36,315 bases of DNA. Origin: Candidatus Brocadia carolinensis (GTDB lineage: Bacteria > Planctomycetota > Brocadiia > Brocadiales > Brocadiaceae). Shown here one piece after another: positions 25,488 through 33,712 of this stretch. Both the position numbers and the translations under genes were made by a program. How positions within the stretch are numbered: the first letter of the stretch is position 1; each line of letters opens with the position of its first letter. The stretch is from contig AYTS01000074.1 of NCBI GenBank assembly GCA_002009475.1, positions 1-36,315 of the forward strand, written 5' to 3'. The notes beneath the pieces were generated by a model. The model ran no database searches. It had not been told where the DNA came from and saw only the letters and a program-made list of their open reading frames with translations.

Positions 25488-26345
25488 ATGTCAGCAAATA
25501 TTTTGATAATCAATCCCAAGCACCCTTTTCAATTAGTTTCACCACCTTTAGGAATAGGCTATATATTGGCATACAACCGAAAAATATCGGATAATTCCGT
25601 TACCTTTCTGGATGAAAATTTTATAGAACAATCTGATGGTGAGATATTAAAAACGATAAAGGAAAAAAATATAGAATTTATAGGGATAAGCTTTCCGTCG
25701 GTTGCTATTCTTCGTGTGCTAGCTATTTGTAAATTAATTCGCACCCATTTTAATAATGGAATTACCTTGTTTACAGGAGGATATCACCCAACGAGCGAAC
25801 CAGAACTTACGTTACGGTTAATTCCTTATTTTGATTTTCTTATTATTGGGGAAGCCGAACACATAATATCGAAATTAGATTGCAATTGGAGAAGTTCGGA
25901 AAATATTGCATATCTAAATAATAATGTCTTTATACAAAACCCAATAACGTACCTCAAAAATATTGATGAAATTCCATACCCGCAGAGAACTGATTTTAAC
26001 AAAAGATATTTTGCCCCATGTTTTGGTGCAATTGCAGGTATATTTGGCAAAGTTGCAACGATTATGTCTTCCAGGGGATGTCCATATTCTTGCAAATTCT
26101 GTTCATGCAAACTTATCCAGAAGACAGTTCGTTTCCATAGCACCGAATATGTTTTATCCGAAATAGAACATATTCTCAGCGTAACGGGTAAGATTGACTA
26201 TCTGTATTTTCTCGACGTTATGTTTCTGGCAAAATGGGGTAGAGTCGAAGAGCTCTGTTCCGCATTTATTCGACTTGGCCTACATAAGCATTTTAAATGG
26301 GCTGCAACAGTCGCGGCGAATGTGGTGGACGATAAAAAAAATTAA
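25488..26345 (+). CDS. B12-binding radical SAM protein, N-terminal part (frameshifted)
   Basis: Residues 1 to about 140 form a cobalamin-binding-type domain (ILIINPKHPFQLVSPPLGIG, then IEFIGISFPSVAILRVLAIC, then FTGGYHPTSEPELTLRLI). The radical SAM core follows, with SSRGCPYSCKFCSCKLIQKT (CxxxCxxC near residues 197-204). The frame ends at VVDDKKN, caused by an A8 run at 26334-26341. With one A fewer it reads DDKKIKLMKEAGCFYLSFGF and continues in the next fragment, giving a single protein of about 460 residues. Class B (B12-dependent) radical SAM enzymes commonly methylate unreactive carbon or phosphorus centres. In this cluster a sugar or lipid-carrier modification is likely; substrate unknown. 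Confidence 0.78.
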   Translation: MSANILIINPKHPFQLVSPPLGIGYILAYNRKISDNSVTFLDENFIEQSDGEILKTIKEKNIEFIGISFPSVAILRVLAICKLIRTHFNNGITLFTGGYHPTSEPELTLRLIPYFDFLIIGEAEHIISKLDCNWRSSENIAYLNNNVFIQNPITYLKNIDEIPYPQRTDFNKRYFAPCFGAIAGIFGKVATIMSSRGCPYSCKFCSCKLIQKTVRFHSTEYVLSEIEHILSVTGKIDYLYFLDVMFLAKWGRVEELCSAFIRLGLHKHFKWAATVAANVVDDKKN

Positions 26346-26865
26346 ACTCATGAAGGAGGCTGGTTGCTTTTATCTCTCTTTTGGATTCGAATCGAATTCT
26401 GAACATGTCCTTGAGGCGATCAACAAAAAAGCTACACCAGAGCACAACAAAAAAGCCTGTGAGCTGTGTGCCAAATATAACATATACATTAATTCAGCGT
26501 TTTTGTTTGGTATTCCTGGCGAGAGAGCTCAAGACCTGCAGGATACTATTGATTTTGTGAGAGCGTATAATGTTCATTTTACTGGTGTCAATATTATGAT
26601 GCCCTTGCCCGGAAGCGCTTTTTACTACGATTTTGTAAAACAGGGAATCATTAGACCATCAATAGATGAGTGGTATACCATATCTTCATTAAGTACCACG
26701 AATAAGATATATAACGATGTGCTGCCGAAAGAACAGTATGATGAATATATAACGAAATTTTATCGTACTATCAAATATAGAAGTAAATATTTCAACCTAA
26801 CTGCTAACTGGCGAAAAAGGTTAAAATATTGCTGGAGCAAATCAACTGTGTCAAACCATGGTTGA
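26341..26865 (+). CDS. B12-binding radical SAM protein, C-terminal part (frameshifted)
   Basis: Continuation of the preceding fragment in the next frame. It carries the second half of the radical SAM barrel (CFYLSFGFESNSEHVLEAIN, then NSAFLFGIPGERAQDLQDTI, then FTGVNIMMPLPGSAFYYDFV), the pattern of B12-binding Elp3/MiaB-like proteins, and ends in a basic tail. I place its boundary at the frameshift site because no ribosome binding site or start precedes the first conserved residues. If the frameshift is real the catalytic barrel is split and the protein is inactive unless slippage restores it. Confidence 0.75.
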   Translation: MKLMKEAGCFYLSFGFESNSEHVLEAINKKATPEHNKKACELCAKYNIYINSAFLFGIPGERAQDLQDTIDFVRAYNVHFTGVNIMMPLPGSAFYYDFVKQGIIRPSIDEWYTISSLSTTNKIYNDVLPKEQYDEYITKFYRTIKYRSKYFNLTANWRKRLKYCWSKSTVSNHG

Positions 26866-26903
26866 ATCAGCTAAATAGTTAAGAAGAGACATCGGAGAAA
26901 AGA

Positions 26904-27731
26904 ATGGACACAAAAACTTTTAATTCGCTTTCAGCTGAAGAATACAAAAAACAGACACAGAAGCATTGGACGTCTGATCCATGTGGCTCTAATTATTCTA
27001 ATAAGGAATTCATGTCTTATGAATTTTTTGAGGAAGTTGAAAGACATCGTTATACTACTCATCCATGGATACATGAGAATATAAAAAGATTCGATCTGAA
27101 AGGTAAAAAAGTGCTGGAGATTGGTTTCGGTATGGGAACCGACCACCTTTCTTTAGCAAAACAAGGTGGTATTATGCACGGAGTTGACTTAACTCCGCGA
27201 AATCTTGAAATTACCAGGAAAAGGTTTGAGATATATGGTCTCAAATCGGAACTTCTTGTTAATGACGCTGAAAATTTACCCTATGATGATAATTCGTTCG
27301 ACTTTGTGTATTCGTTTGGAGTTATTCATCATTCACCAGATACACAACGAATAATTTCTGAAATACATCGGGTATTAAAACCCGGCGGCAAATGCTGGAT
27401 AACGGTCTATCATAAAAATTCAATCTTTTTCTGGTGGTCTGTGTTCTTAATAGACTGGGTTTTCAAAGGAAGGTTTCGAAAGGAAAGCCTAAATGGCCGA
27501 CTGAGCAGAATTGAGTATCCAAATGACAACCCGAACATGGTAATCCGTCTTTACACGAGGAAAAAATTTGCTGCCATGTTCTCCGCCGCTGGTTTTCGCG
27601 AAATCCAATCATCAATAGATCATTTAATTGCTGACGACATTACTTTGCTGGGTAAATATGTACCTGGTAAGTTACTCAGGGGATTAGCAAAAAAGTTCGG
27701 CTGGTACGTAATTATTGAGGCAGCCAAGTGA
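26904..27731 (+). CDS. SAM-dependent methyltransferase (class I)
   Basis: A 275-residue class I methyltransferase. Motif I is VLEIGFGMGTDHLSLAKQGG at about residues 70-89. Motif II region GVDLTPRNLEITRKRFEIYG follows, then NDAENLPYDDNSFDFVYSFG and HRVLKPGGKCWITVY, as in the Methyltransf_11 family. A C-terminal stretch with aromatic residues (FFWWSVFLIDWVF) may associate with membrane or a partner. GGAGAAAAGA precedes the ATG. The next gene overlaps its stop as GTGA. Placement in a sugar cluster suggests methylation of a saccharide or nucleotide sugar. Confidence 0.8.
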   Translation: MDTKTFNSLSAEEYKKQTQKHWTSDPCGSNYSNKEFMSYEFFEEVERHRYTTHPWIHENIKRFDLKGKKVLEIGFGMGTDHLSLAKQGGIMHGVDLTPRNLEITRKRFEIYGLKSELLVNDAENLPYDDNSFDFVYSFGVIHHSPDTQRIISEIHRVLKPGGKCWITVYHKNSIFFWWSVFLIDWVFKGRFRKESLNGRLSRIEYPNDNPNMVIRLYTRKKFAAMFSAAGFREIQSSIDHLIADDITLLGKYVPGKLLRGLAKKFGWYVIIEAAK

Positions 27732-28540
27732 AAGATGCAAAACTTACAAATATTATACCTAAAGAAAACATTTATGGGCATACCAAACGGCTGTTATGGA
27801 TTCTTTCAAAAATCCAAAAAAATGATGAGATTGCTGAGTTGGGTTGTGGAACCGGCTACATGATCACTCTTCCTCTGGCGAAGCTAGGTTATTCTATAAT
27901 TGGTATTGACACAGATATAGCGAGTGTTGAGTTTGGAAAGAGAGTTTTTAGCCAGGAAGGAGCCAGTCCAGAAATACTAAAAGTTTCAAATATAGAGAAA
28001 CTGGATATGAATCCGGATATTATTATTGCTTCCGAAGTACTCGAGCACATACCAGATAAGGATTTGGGTGTTACTCTTTCCAAAATTTACAATCAACTTA
28101 TACCCACGGGCAAATTGCTAGTCACGGTTCCTAACGGTTACGGCTGGTTTGAATTAGAGAGCTTTCTTTGGTTTAAGGTTGGAGTTGGCAAACTTTTGGA
28201 GTGGACACAAGTGACCCGTGTCGTCAATAAGGTAAAACATATACTATTCGGCCATGACTTTGAATTACCGTATTCTTCCACCCTTTCTGACTCACCTCAC
28301 GTACAACGTTTTACTTTTAAATCTATCCAGGAATTGCTGCAGAAATACGGTTTTAAGGTAGTTACTATTTCTGGTTCAGTGCTTTTCGCCGGACCGTTTA
28401 GTAATCTTTTATTTACAGGCATCCGGCCAATTATGTATTTAAATTGTGCATTGGGAAAATGGTTTCCCAGGCTGGCGTCTGGTTTTTTTGTCGAATGCCT
28501 GGTGAATACCGAAGGCACGTTTTCCCACCGTGGTAACTAA
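27728..28540 (+). CDS. SAM-dependent methyltransferase (class I)
   Basis: A 270-residue methyltransferase starting at GTG (overlapping the previous stop as GTGA). Motif I is EIAELGCGTGYMITLPLAKL at about residues 35-54. IIGIDTDIASVEFGKRVF, IIIASEVLEHIPDKDLGVTL and GKLLVTVPNGYGWFELESFL follow, typical of the Methyltransf_23 or UbiG-like group. It is not closely similar to the preceding methyltransferase, so two different methylations are expected. The C-terminal half contains hydrophobic stretches (VLFAGPFSNLLFTGIRPIMY) that could contact the membrane. The substrate is probably a glycan or carrier-linked sugar, by context only. Confidence 0.78.
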   Translation: MKDAKLTNIIPKENIYGHTKRLLWILSKIQKNDEIAELGCGTGYMITLPLAKLGYSIIGIDTDIASVEFGKRVFSQEGASPEILKVSNIEKLDMNPDIIIASEVLEHIPDKDLGVTLSKIYNQLIPTGKLLVTVPNGYGWFELESFLWFKVGVGKLLEWTQVTRVVNKVKHILFGHDFELPYSSTLSDSPHVQRFTFKSIQELLQKYGFKVVTISGSVLFAGPFSNLLFTGIRPIMYLNCALGKWFPRLASGFFVECLVNTEGTFSHRGN

Positions 28541-28557
28541 AGTTTGTTACGGAATTT

Positions 28558-29265
28558 ATGCAAAAGATTACCATTCTTAAAGACGCAGTTCAAAAACCTG
28601 AGGTATCTGCCCATACGACAATCATTACCTTTGATAAATTGAAAAATTGGATTAAACAAGGCACAATTGTTAAACATCTCTTTGGTTATCAGGAAGCAGA
28701 AATTTTAACATATCATCTGGCGATTATTCCCAAACCTTTTCAAATTGCAGTACTTCTTAGATTGTTAAGTAGAAATACCTGCTGTTTTAGGGATGAGCAA
28801 GGGCTTAGATGTGCAATTACGATTCGTTTTTTATGTAAACTTTTTTGGCAGTTAATAAGGGATTATAGACGGAGGCCTGAATTAATCCAAAAAGTTCATT
28901 GCGAAGTCGAATATCTGATAAAACATTCTACAGGAAAACCTCAGTCTTCACGCATGATTGATTTATCGGCAACGCCTGTTTATTTGCGCACCGATCTGTG
29001 GTTTGGTGTTCGGTCCGGAGGGTCGGTAGGGCATATTGCAGGTGTTTTGAATAATTTAGGTGAATTTACTGACAAACCCATGTTTTTAACAACCGACATA
29101 ATTCCTACCGTTAAAACAGAGATAGAAACTCACGTAATTTTACCGGACAACTCTTATTGGGATTTTAAGGAACTGCCAAGCTTTCAGTTTAATGAAGTCT
29201 TCGATCAAAACGCGCGGCAACTCATGAATGATAAAAAAATTATCATTCATCTATCAAAGATATAG
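28558..29265 (+). CDS. Glycosyltransferase (GT4-like), N-terminal part (frameshifted)
   Basis: A 235-residue fragment forming the acceptor-side half of a GT-B glycosyltransferase. FGVRSGGSVGHIAGVLNNLG near residues 155-174 is the glycine-rich loop after the first strand, followed by PMFLTTDIIP. The first 140 residues are unusual for GT4 and may be an extra domain. The frame ends at IIIHLSKI because of an A7 run at 29233-29239. With one A fewer it reads NDKKLSFIYQRYSINNYSGV and continues in the next fragment, restoring the expected 'YQR' strand that opens the region before the donor-binding domain. Confidence 0.7.
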   Translation: MQKITILKDAVQKPEVSAHTTIITFDKLKNWIKQGTIVKHLFGYQEAEILTYHLAIIPKPFQIAVLLRLLSRNTCCFRDEQGLRCAITIRFLCKLFWQLIRDYRRRPELIQKVHCEVEYLIKHSTGKPQSSRMIDLSATPVYLRTDLWFGVRSGGSVGHIAGVLNNLGEFTDKPMFLTTDIIPTVKTEIETHVILPDNSYWDFKELPSFQFNEVFDQNARQLMNDKKIIIHLSKI

Positions 29266-30238
29266 CATAAATAACTATTCAGGAGTCAAGCTGGCAACCC
29301 AGTATCATGTTCCCTTTGTGCTTGAATATAATGGCTCGGAAATATGGATAAACCGAAATTGGGGTAAACCTTTAAAACATGAATCTCTGTCTGAACACAT
29401 CGAACTCCTTAATCTCAAGGCGGCTGATATCGTGGTGGTGGTGAGTCAGCCAATGAAAGATGAACTGGTAGCAAGAGGCATCGGGGCAGATAAAATTTTG
29501 GTTAACCCAAATGGCGTCGATCCCGAGAAATACTCTCCCAATGTAGATGGGTCGAAGATACTCAAACAATATAATCTTAATAGGAAAACAATTATCGGTT
29601 TCATTGGCACCTTTGGCAGATGGCATGGTGCAGAAGTGTTAGCAGATGCATTCGGGAGGCTTCTGCATGAATTCCCGGAGTATACGGATCAGGTACAGCT
29701 CTTTATGATCGGGGATGGAGAGACCATGCCGCAGGTCAGGAAGAACTTGCAGAAATATAACATCACCGATGCGTGTGTGTTTACGGGCTTGGTTCCCCAG
29801 GAGGAAGGGCCGAGTTATCTGGCGGCTTGTGATATCCTGGTTTCCCCGCATGTGCCGAACCCGGACGGTACGCCTTTTTTTGGTTCTCCTACAAAATTGT
29901 TTGAGTACATGGCCATGGGGAAAGGAATTGTGGCGTCTGACCTGGATCAAATTGGTGAGGTTCTTAAACATGGGAAAACTGCCTGGATGGTAAAACCAGG
30001 AGATACCGTATCTCTATCGTGCGGTTTGAAGTCGATGATTGATGATATCGAGCTTCGGCAAAGGGTGGGAAATGCTGCCAGGCAAGAAGTAATTGCGAAA
30101 TATACCTGGAAAGAGCATACACGAAAAATTATTGAAAAATTGAAGGAGCGCTGTGAATATCAAACATTATTTGAAACGCGCTGTATCTCTGCCTCCACAC
30201 ATAATAATAAAAAAGGTGTCGGACAAGATTGTTCGTAA
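29228..30238 (+). CDS. Glycosyltransferase family 4, C-terminal part (frameshifted)
   Basis: The donor-binding half of a GT4 enzyme. It contains LEYNGSEIWINRNWGKPLKH, VVVSQPMKDELVARGIGADK, the linker NPNGVDPEKYSP, and IIGFIGTFGRWHGAEVLADA. The EX7E-type nucleotide-sugar site follows in PNPDGTPFFGSPTKLFEYMAMGKGIVASD. True coding resumes at about 29240 after the frameshift; the ATG at 29228 lies inside the overlapping frame. The annotated end at 30238 overlaps the next gene by 86 bases. The family's conserved part ends near KYTWKEHTRKIIEKLKER, so the last 28 residues may be out-of-frame sequence. Together the two parts give a protein of about 570 residues. Confidence 0.82.
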   Translation: MIKKLSFIYQRYSINNYSGVKLATQYHVPFVLEYNGSEIWINRNWGKPLKHESLSEHIELLNLKAADIVVVVSQPMKDELVARGIGADKILVNPNGVDPEKYSPNVDGSKILKQYNLNRKTIIGFIGTFGRWHGAEVLADAFGRLLHEFPEYTDQVQLFMIGDGETMPQVRKNLQKYNITDACVFTGLVPQEEGPSYLAACDILVSPHVPNPDGTPFFGSPTKLFEYMAMGKGIVASDLDQIGEVLKHGKTAWMVKPGDTVSLSCGLKSMIDDIELRQRVGNAARQEVIAKYTWKEHTRKIIEKLKERCEYQTLFETRCISASTHNNKKGVGQDCS

Positions 30239-32372
30239 TGTGGAGTTTGCCCGGCGGCGGCAACATGATATGAAACTCCCGACTTTTGCGAAGGCATTGT
30301 CTTCTCGTGACAAATTGGGTAGCTTCTTTAAATGCGTCCTGTTGGAGGTATTATTACCCCACAAAGACTGGATCAGCGCTGTAACCGAACACTACCTTGC
30401 TCACCGGTTTGACCTGCTTGGTTCAGGATGGATGCAAGTAAGGCATGGAATGAAATGCAGGGGAGTTGAAGGGTATGCGTATGATGCGGGCCGGGAGGTA
30501 GTACCTGACATAGACGGCAACTGGCTTGAGGGGAGAATAAATAGGGCGAATATAACAGAATCAAAGCGTATATGGCGTTTCATAGATAGAGATTATAGTC
30601 CCATGAACTGGCATTTAGATTTCAAATCTGGCTATCTTTGGCCAGAAGATACCTGGTTTCAAGATATCCCGTATGGACATGAGCCAGGCGTGGATATTAA
30701 GGTGCCCTGGGAACTTGCCCGCATGCAGCATTTAGCACCCTTGGTTTGGGCTTATTCCTTGAGTAAAAATGGTGCGGAAGGTTTCCGGCAACATGATATT
30801 TATTGCCGTGAGTTTTGCAATCAAATATTGGACTTTATTGCAACCAATCCCCCACGCTTTGGGGTAAACTGGCGATGTACCATGGATGTCGGAATACGGG
30901 TATCAAACTGGCTGATAACATATGATTTGTTTAAGGCACATGGTGCGGAATTTGACGGAGAATTTGATTCAGTATTTTTAAAAAGTATCTATGAACATGG
31001 ACTGCATATTGTAAACAATTTAGAATGGTATTCTCAATTACACGGGAACCATTATCTTGCAAATATTGTTGGACTATTGTTTGTGGCAGCTTATCTGCCA
31101 TGTACCTCAGAGATAGATGTTTGGTTGGCCTTTGCCGTGCAAGAGTTGATAAACGAAGTGGAATATCAATTTACAAATGATGGGGCAAATTTCGAGGCAT
31201 CAACCAGCTACCACCGGCTTGCAGCTGAAATGGTAGCTTATGGAACAGCTCTGGTAATGGCGCTGCCGCCTGAAAAGCTAAGGGCTTTAAAAGACTACGA
31301 TTACCGACTTCACCGTAGTGTTCCTAAATTAAGACCTGCCCCAACGCCACTTTATCCTTTCCAGGGGAGTGAAGAAAAGACCCCTTTCCCGGTAGGATAT
31401 TTTGAGAGGCTTGAGAAAATGGCTGAGTTTACCATGCACATTACAAGGCCTGATGGTCATGCCCCTCAAATTGGCGATAACGATAGTGGTCGTTTTTTAA
31501 AGCTCCAGCCGGTCTATCAAAGTATGACTGTTGCCGAAGTAAAAGCTTTTTATGATAATCTGAATGGTTATACGGCCCTTCCTGATGATGCAATTTATTG
31601 GCGTGAAGACCACACTGACCACCGCCATTTGGTCGCTGCAATAAATGGGCTTTTTCAACAATGTACGTTTGCAAATTTTGCTGGTAGTGAATGCTTTGAA
31701 TATACCATAGTGAAATCCCTCTGTAATGGGAAAACCATTCCTTCTTATCATTGCCAAAAGACTGATTTTGAATGGCCGATATGGAATGGTAATTCAAATG
31801 ATGGCATACGTCTTTATCGGTATCCTGGTTTTGGACTCTATATCTATAAATCCAAATTTTTATATCTTGTAGTGCGATGCGGGCATATCGGCCAGAATGG
31901 AAATGGTGGTCACGCCCATAATGATCAGCTTTCCATCGAACTTGCTCTAAATGGGGTTCCCATTATTGTCGATCCCGGCACTTATCTGTATACCCCTTTA
32001 CCAGAAAGGCGTAATTTGTTCCGATCCACAGCAATGCACAATACTCTATCAGTATCAGGAAAAGAGCAAAATACCTGGCATGAAGGTCGAACGGGTTTAT
32101 TTAGAATGCTTGATCAGGCGAAGGCAAAAGTTGTTGAGATAAATACGCGTAAATTTCTTGGAGAACATTGTGGTTTTGGTTCTGTCCACAGGCGTTTGCT
32201 TGATATTCATGAACGGTATGTTCGTGGCTTTGATGAGTGCAATCTGAGTGAGAAAAAAAACTATTGCATTCCATATTGCACCTGGGGTAAAAATTCATAC
32301 GACACAGAGAGACAGCAGTCTCGATTTAAACTATGGCAAGTTGAGAGTAAGGTTGTCTGCAGAAGCGGGTGA
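30153..32372 (+). CDS. Heparinase II/III-family polysaccharide lyase (main part, frameshifted near the end)
   Basis: Starts at GTG with AAGGAGCGCT just before it. The protein has an alpha/alpha toroid domain in its first half (WCYSLSKNG-like repeats, with LEWYSQLHGNHYLANIVGLL and GANFEASTSYHRLAAEMVAY, where catalytic Asn/His/Tyr residues of the family usually lie). The beta-sandwich heparinase II/III domain follows with GGHAHNDQLSIELALNGVPI, VDPGTYLYT, and RSTAMHNTLSVSGKEQNTW. These lyases cleave uronic-acid glycans by beta-elimination. Its frame is wrong after an A8 run at 32253-32260; the last 38 codons to 32372 are not genuine. No signal peptide is evident, as is common for cluster-encoded relatives. 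It probably trims or edits the polymer whose uronate WecC makes. Confidence 0.82.
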   Translation: MNIKHYLKRAVSLPPHIIIKKVSDKIVRNVEFARRRQHDMKLPTFAKALSSRDKLGSFFKCVLLEVLLPHKDWISAVTEHYLAHRFDLLGSGWMQVRHGMKCRGVEGYAYDAGREVVPDIDGNWLEGRINRANITESKRIWRFIDRDYSPMNWHLDFKSGYLWPEDTWFQDIPYGHEPGVDIKVPWELARMQHLAPLVWAYSLSKNGAEGFRQHDIYCREFCNQILDFIATNPPRFGVNWRCTMDVGIRVSNWLITYDLFKAHGAEFDGEFDSVFLKSIYEHGLHIVNNLEWYSQLHGNHYLANIVGLLFVAAYLPCTSEIDVWLAFAVQELINEVEYQFTNDGANFEASTSYHRLAAEMVAYGTALVMALPPEKLRALKDYDYRLHRSVPKLRPAPTPLYPFQGSEEKTPFPVGYFERLEKMAEFTMHITRPDGHAPQIGDNDSGRFLKLQPVYQSMTVAEVKAFYDNLNGYTALPDDAIYWREDHTDHRHLVAAINGLFQQCTFANFAGSECFEYTIVKSLCNGKTIPSYHCQKTDFEWPIWNGNSNDGIRLYRYPGFGLYIYKSKFLYLVVRCGHIGQNGNGGHAHNDQLSIELALNGVPIIVDPGTYLYTPLPERRNLFRSTAMHNTLSVSGKEQNTWHEGRTGLFRMLDQAKAKVVEINTRKFLGEHCGFGSVHRRLLDIHERYVRGFDECNLSEKKNYCIPYCTWGKNSYDTERQQSRFKLWQVESKVVCRSG

Positions 32373-32496
32373 GTGGTCAATGCACGAGTCATTTCATTCT
32401 CCCGGATATGGAATAATACAAAATTGCCAGTTGGTAAAACTACAAAGTACTCAAAACAGTATTCGGTGGTCCGTAGAGATCGTGGAGACACCGTGA
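32260..32496 (+). CDS. Heparinase II/III-family protein, C-terminal end after frameshift
   Basis: In this frame the sequence continues TIAFHIAPGVKIHTTQRDSS, then LDLNYGKLRVRLSAEAGEWS, then FHSPGYGIIQNCQLVKLQ and ETP before the stop. FHIAPG and the closing 'SPGYG' element are typical of the C-terminal beta domain of the heparinase II/III family, so this is the true end of the gene at 30153. One base fewer in the A8 run at 32253-32260 joins the parts into about 780 residues. The stop overlaps the GTG of the next gene as GTGA, further support for this frame. Confidence 0.72.
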   Translation, partial: TIAFHIAPGVKIHTTQRDSSLDLNYGKLRVRLSAEAGEWSMHESFHSPGYGIIQNCQLVKLQSTQNSIRWSVEIVETP

Positions 32497-33137
32497 AACA
32501 GAAAAAGATTTTGATGATATGCAGTACTTACTGGAACTCTCCAATTCAGTTAGGAGACCATCATCTTGCTCGTAAATTTGCTCAGGCTCAGTGGGATGTA
32601 GCATATATTTCCAATCCTATTTCACCTTTTCACCTTTTTGGAGGAGTTACTTCCGATCTTCGTGACAGATTTCATGCCTACCGATCCGGTGGTGTAAAGG
32701 ATATGGACGGCCATATATGGAGTTATGTGCCGGGGGCATTGTTTGCCGCTCAAAACAAACTATTTTTGCGGAGCAGCTGGATTTATCACCATTGGCAGAG
32801 ACTGACTCTACCCAATGTGGTAAAAGTTGTTTCTCAAAACGGCTTTGCAGAAGTTGATGTCCTTTACTTTAGTGAGCCAAGGCAGGCATTTTGGTTTGAC
32901 GTCATTAAACACGAGATGTCTATTTATCGCGTTGCTGATAAATATTCCAGTTTTCTGGTATACAATAAGGAGGTGCAGAAACTGGAGCGGTTATTGACCA
33001 AATCTGTAGATTTAGTGCTTTATACTGCGAAAAATCTCAAATGTTATGTGGATGATATGGGTCCGAAGCGCATTTTAAATTTACCGAACGGAGTCAATTT
33101 TTTTTCACTTTGCCAATGGGAGCAAACACACTCCTGA
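32493..33137 (+). CDS. Glycosyltransferase (GT-B fold), N-terminal part (frameshifted)
   Basis: Starts at GTG overlapping the lyase stop as GTGA and gives KQKKILMICSTYWNSPIQLG, the first strand and loop of a GT-B glycosyltransferase. LARKFAQAQWDVAYISNPIS, EVDVLYFSEPRQAFWFDVIK and VDLVLYTAKNLKCYVDDMGP follow, then the linker LPNGVNFF. The family is close to TuaH/WsaF-like or 'glycosyltransferase family 1' enzymes found in exopolysaccharide clusters. A T8 run at 33098-33105 shifts the frame; removing one T gives NGVNFFHFANGSKHTPDEFK and continues into the next piece. An upstream ATG at 32373 is in frame but lies within the lyase end and lacks support. Confidence 0.75.
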   Translation: MKQKKILMICSTYWNSPIQLGDHHLARKFAQAQWDVAYISNPISPFHLFGGVTSDLRDRFHAYRSGGVKDMDGHIWSYVPGALFAAQNKLFLRSSWIYHHWQRLTLPNVVKVVSQNGFAEVDVLYFSEPRQAFWFDVIKHEMSIYRVADKYSSFLVYNKEVQKLERLLTKSVDLVLYTAKNLKCYVDDMGPKRILNLPNGVNFFSLCQWEQTHS

Positions 33138-33666
33138 TGAATTCAAAAAAATCCCAAAACCCATTGTAATATATGTTGGTTCAATAGATTACTGGTTTGA
33201 CTACGACGTAATTAACTATGCGACAAAAAGTTTACCCTGGGTATCTTTCGTTATCATTGGTCCAGATAAATTAGCACGGAAACAACTTATGTGCCGGCCA
33301 AATTTATATCTATTTGGGAAACGAAGCTACACCGAAATTCCCTCGTATCTTTATAATGCCGATGTGGGTGTTATTCCCTTTAACATTGCAAGATATCCCG
33401 AACTTGTCAACAATATTAATCCACTGAAGCTTTATGAGTATACAGCGTGTGGTCTGCCAGTGGTTGCCACCGAATGGGAAGAGCTTAAGGAAATTAACAG
33501 TCCCGCAATATTGTATCGTACCAAAGAAGAATGTGTGCAGAAGATTAAGGACGTTTTGTCTGCCAAACCGGATAAGACACCTTATATCAACTTTGCTGAA
33601 AAGCAGGATTGGACAAAAAGGTTTAAACTATTAGAAGATAACATAAATATGATACTATCTTCTTGA
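33106..33666 (+). CDS. Glycosyltransferase (GT-B fold), C-terminal part (frameshifted)
   Basis: Continuation of the preceding fragment. It carries IVIYVGSIDYWFDYDVINYA, VSFVIIGPDKLARKQLMCRP, NLYLFGKRSYTEIPSYLYNA and DVGVIPFN. The donor-binding motif NINPLKLYEYTACGLPVVAT corresponds to the EX7E region (Glu in LYEY). The joined protein is about 390 residues, normal for the family. There is no start codon with ribosome binding site before the first conserved strand, so I set the boundary at the frameshift. Confidence 0.75.
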   Translation, partial: HFANGSKHTPDEFKKIPKPIVIYVGSIDYWFDYDVINYATKSLPWVSFVIIGPDKLARKQLMCRPNLYLFGKRSYTEIPSYLYNADVGVIPFNIARYPELVNNINPLKLYEYTACGLPVVATEWEELKEINSPAILYRTKEECVQKIKDVLSAKPDKTPYINFAEKQDWTKRFKLLEDNINMILSS

Positions 33667-33712
33667 ATTCGGTAACGACGGAGAAACACATTGCCAATAA
33701 AGAGGATTGCAG

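Noticed and set aside
26380..26400. TTCGAATC-like string resembling a tRNA T-loop
   Set aside because: It lies inside the conserved radical SAM coding frame and no acceptor or anticodon stem can be formed around it.
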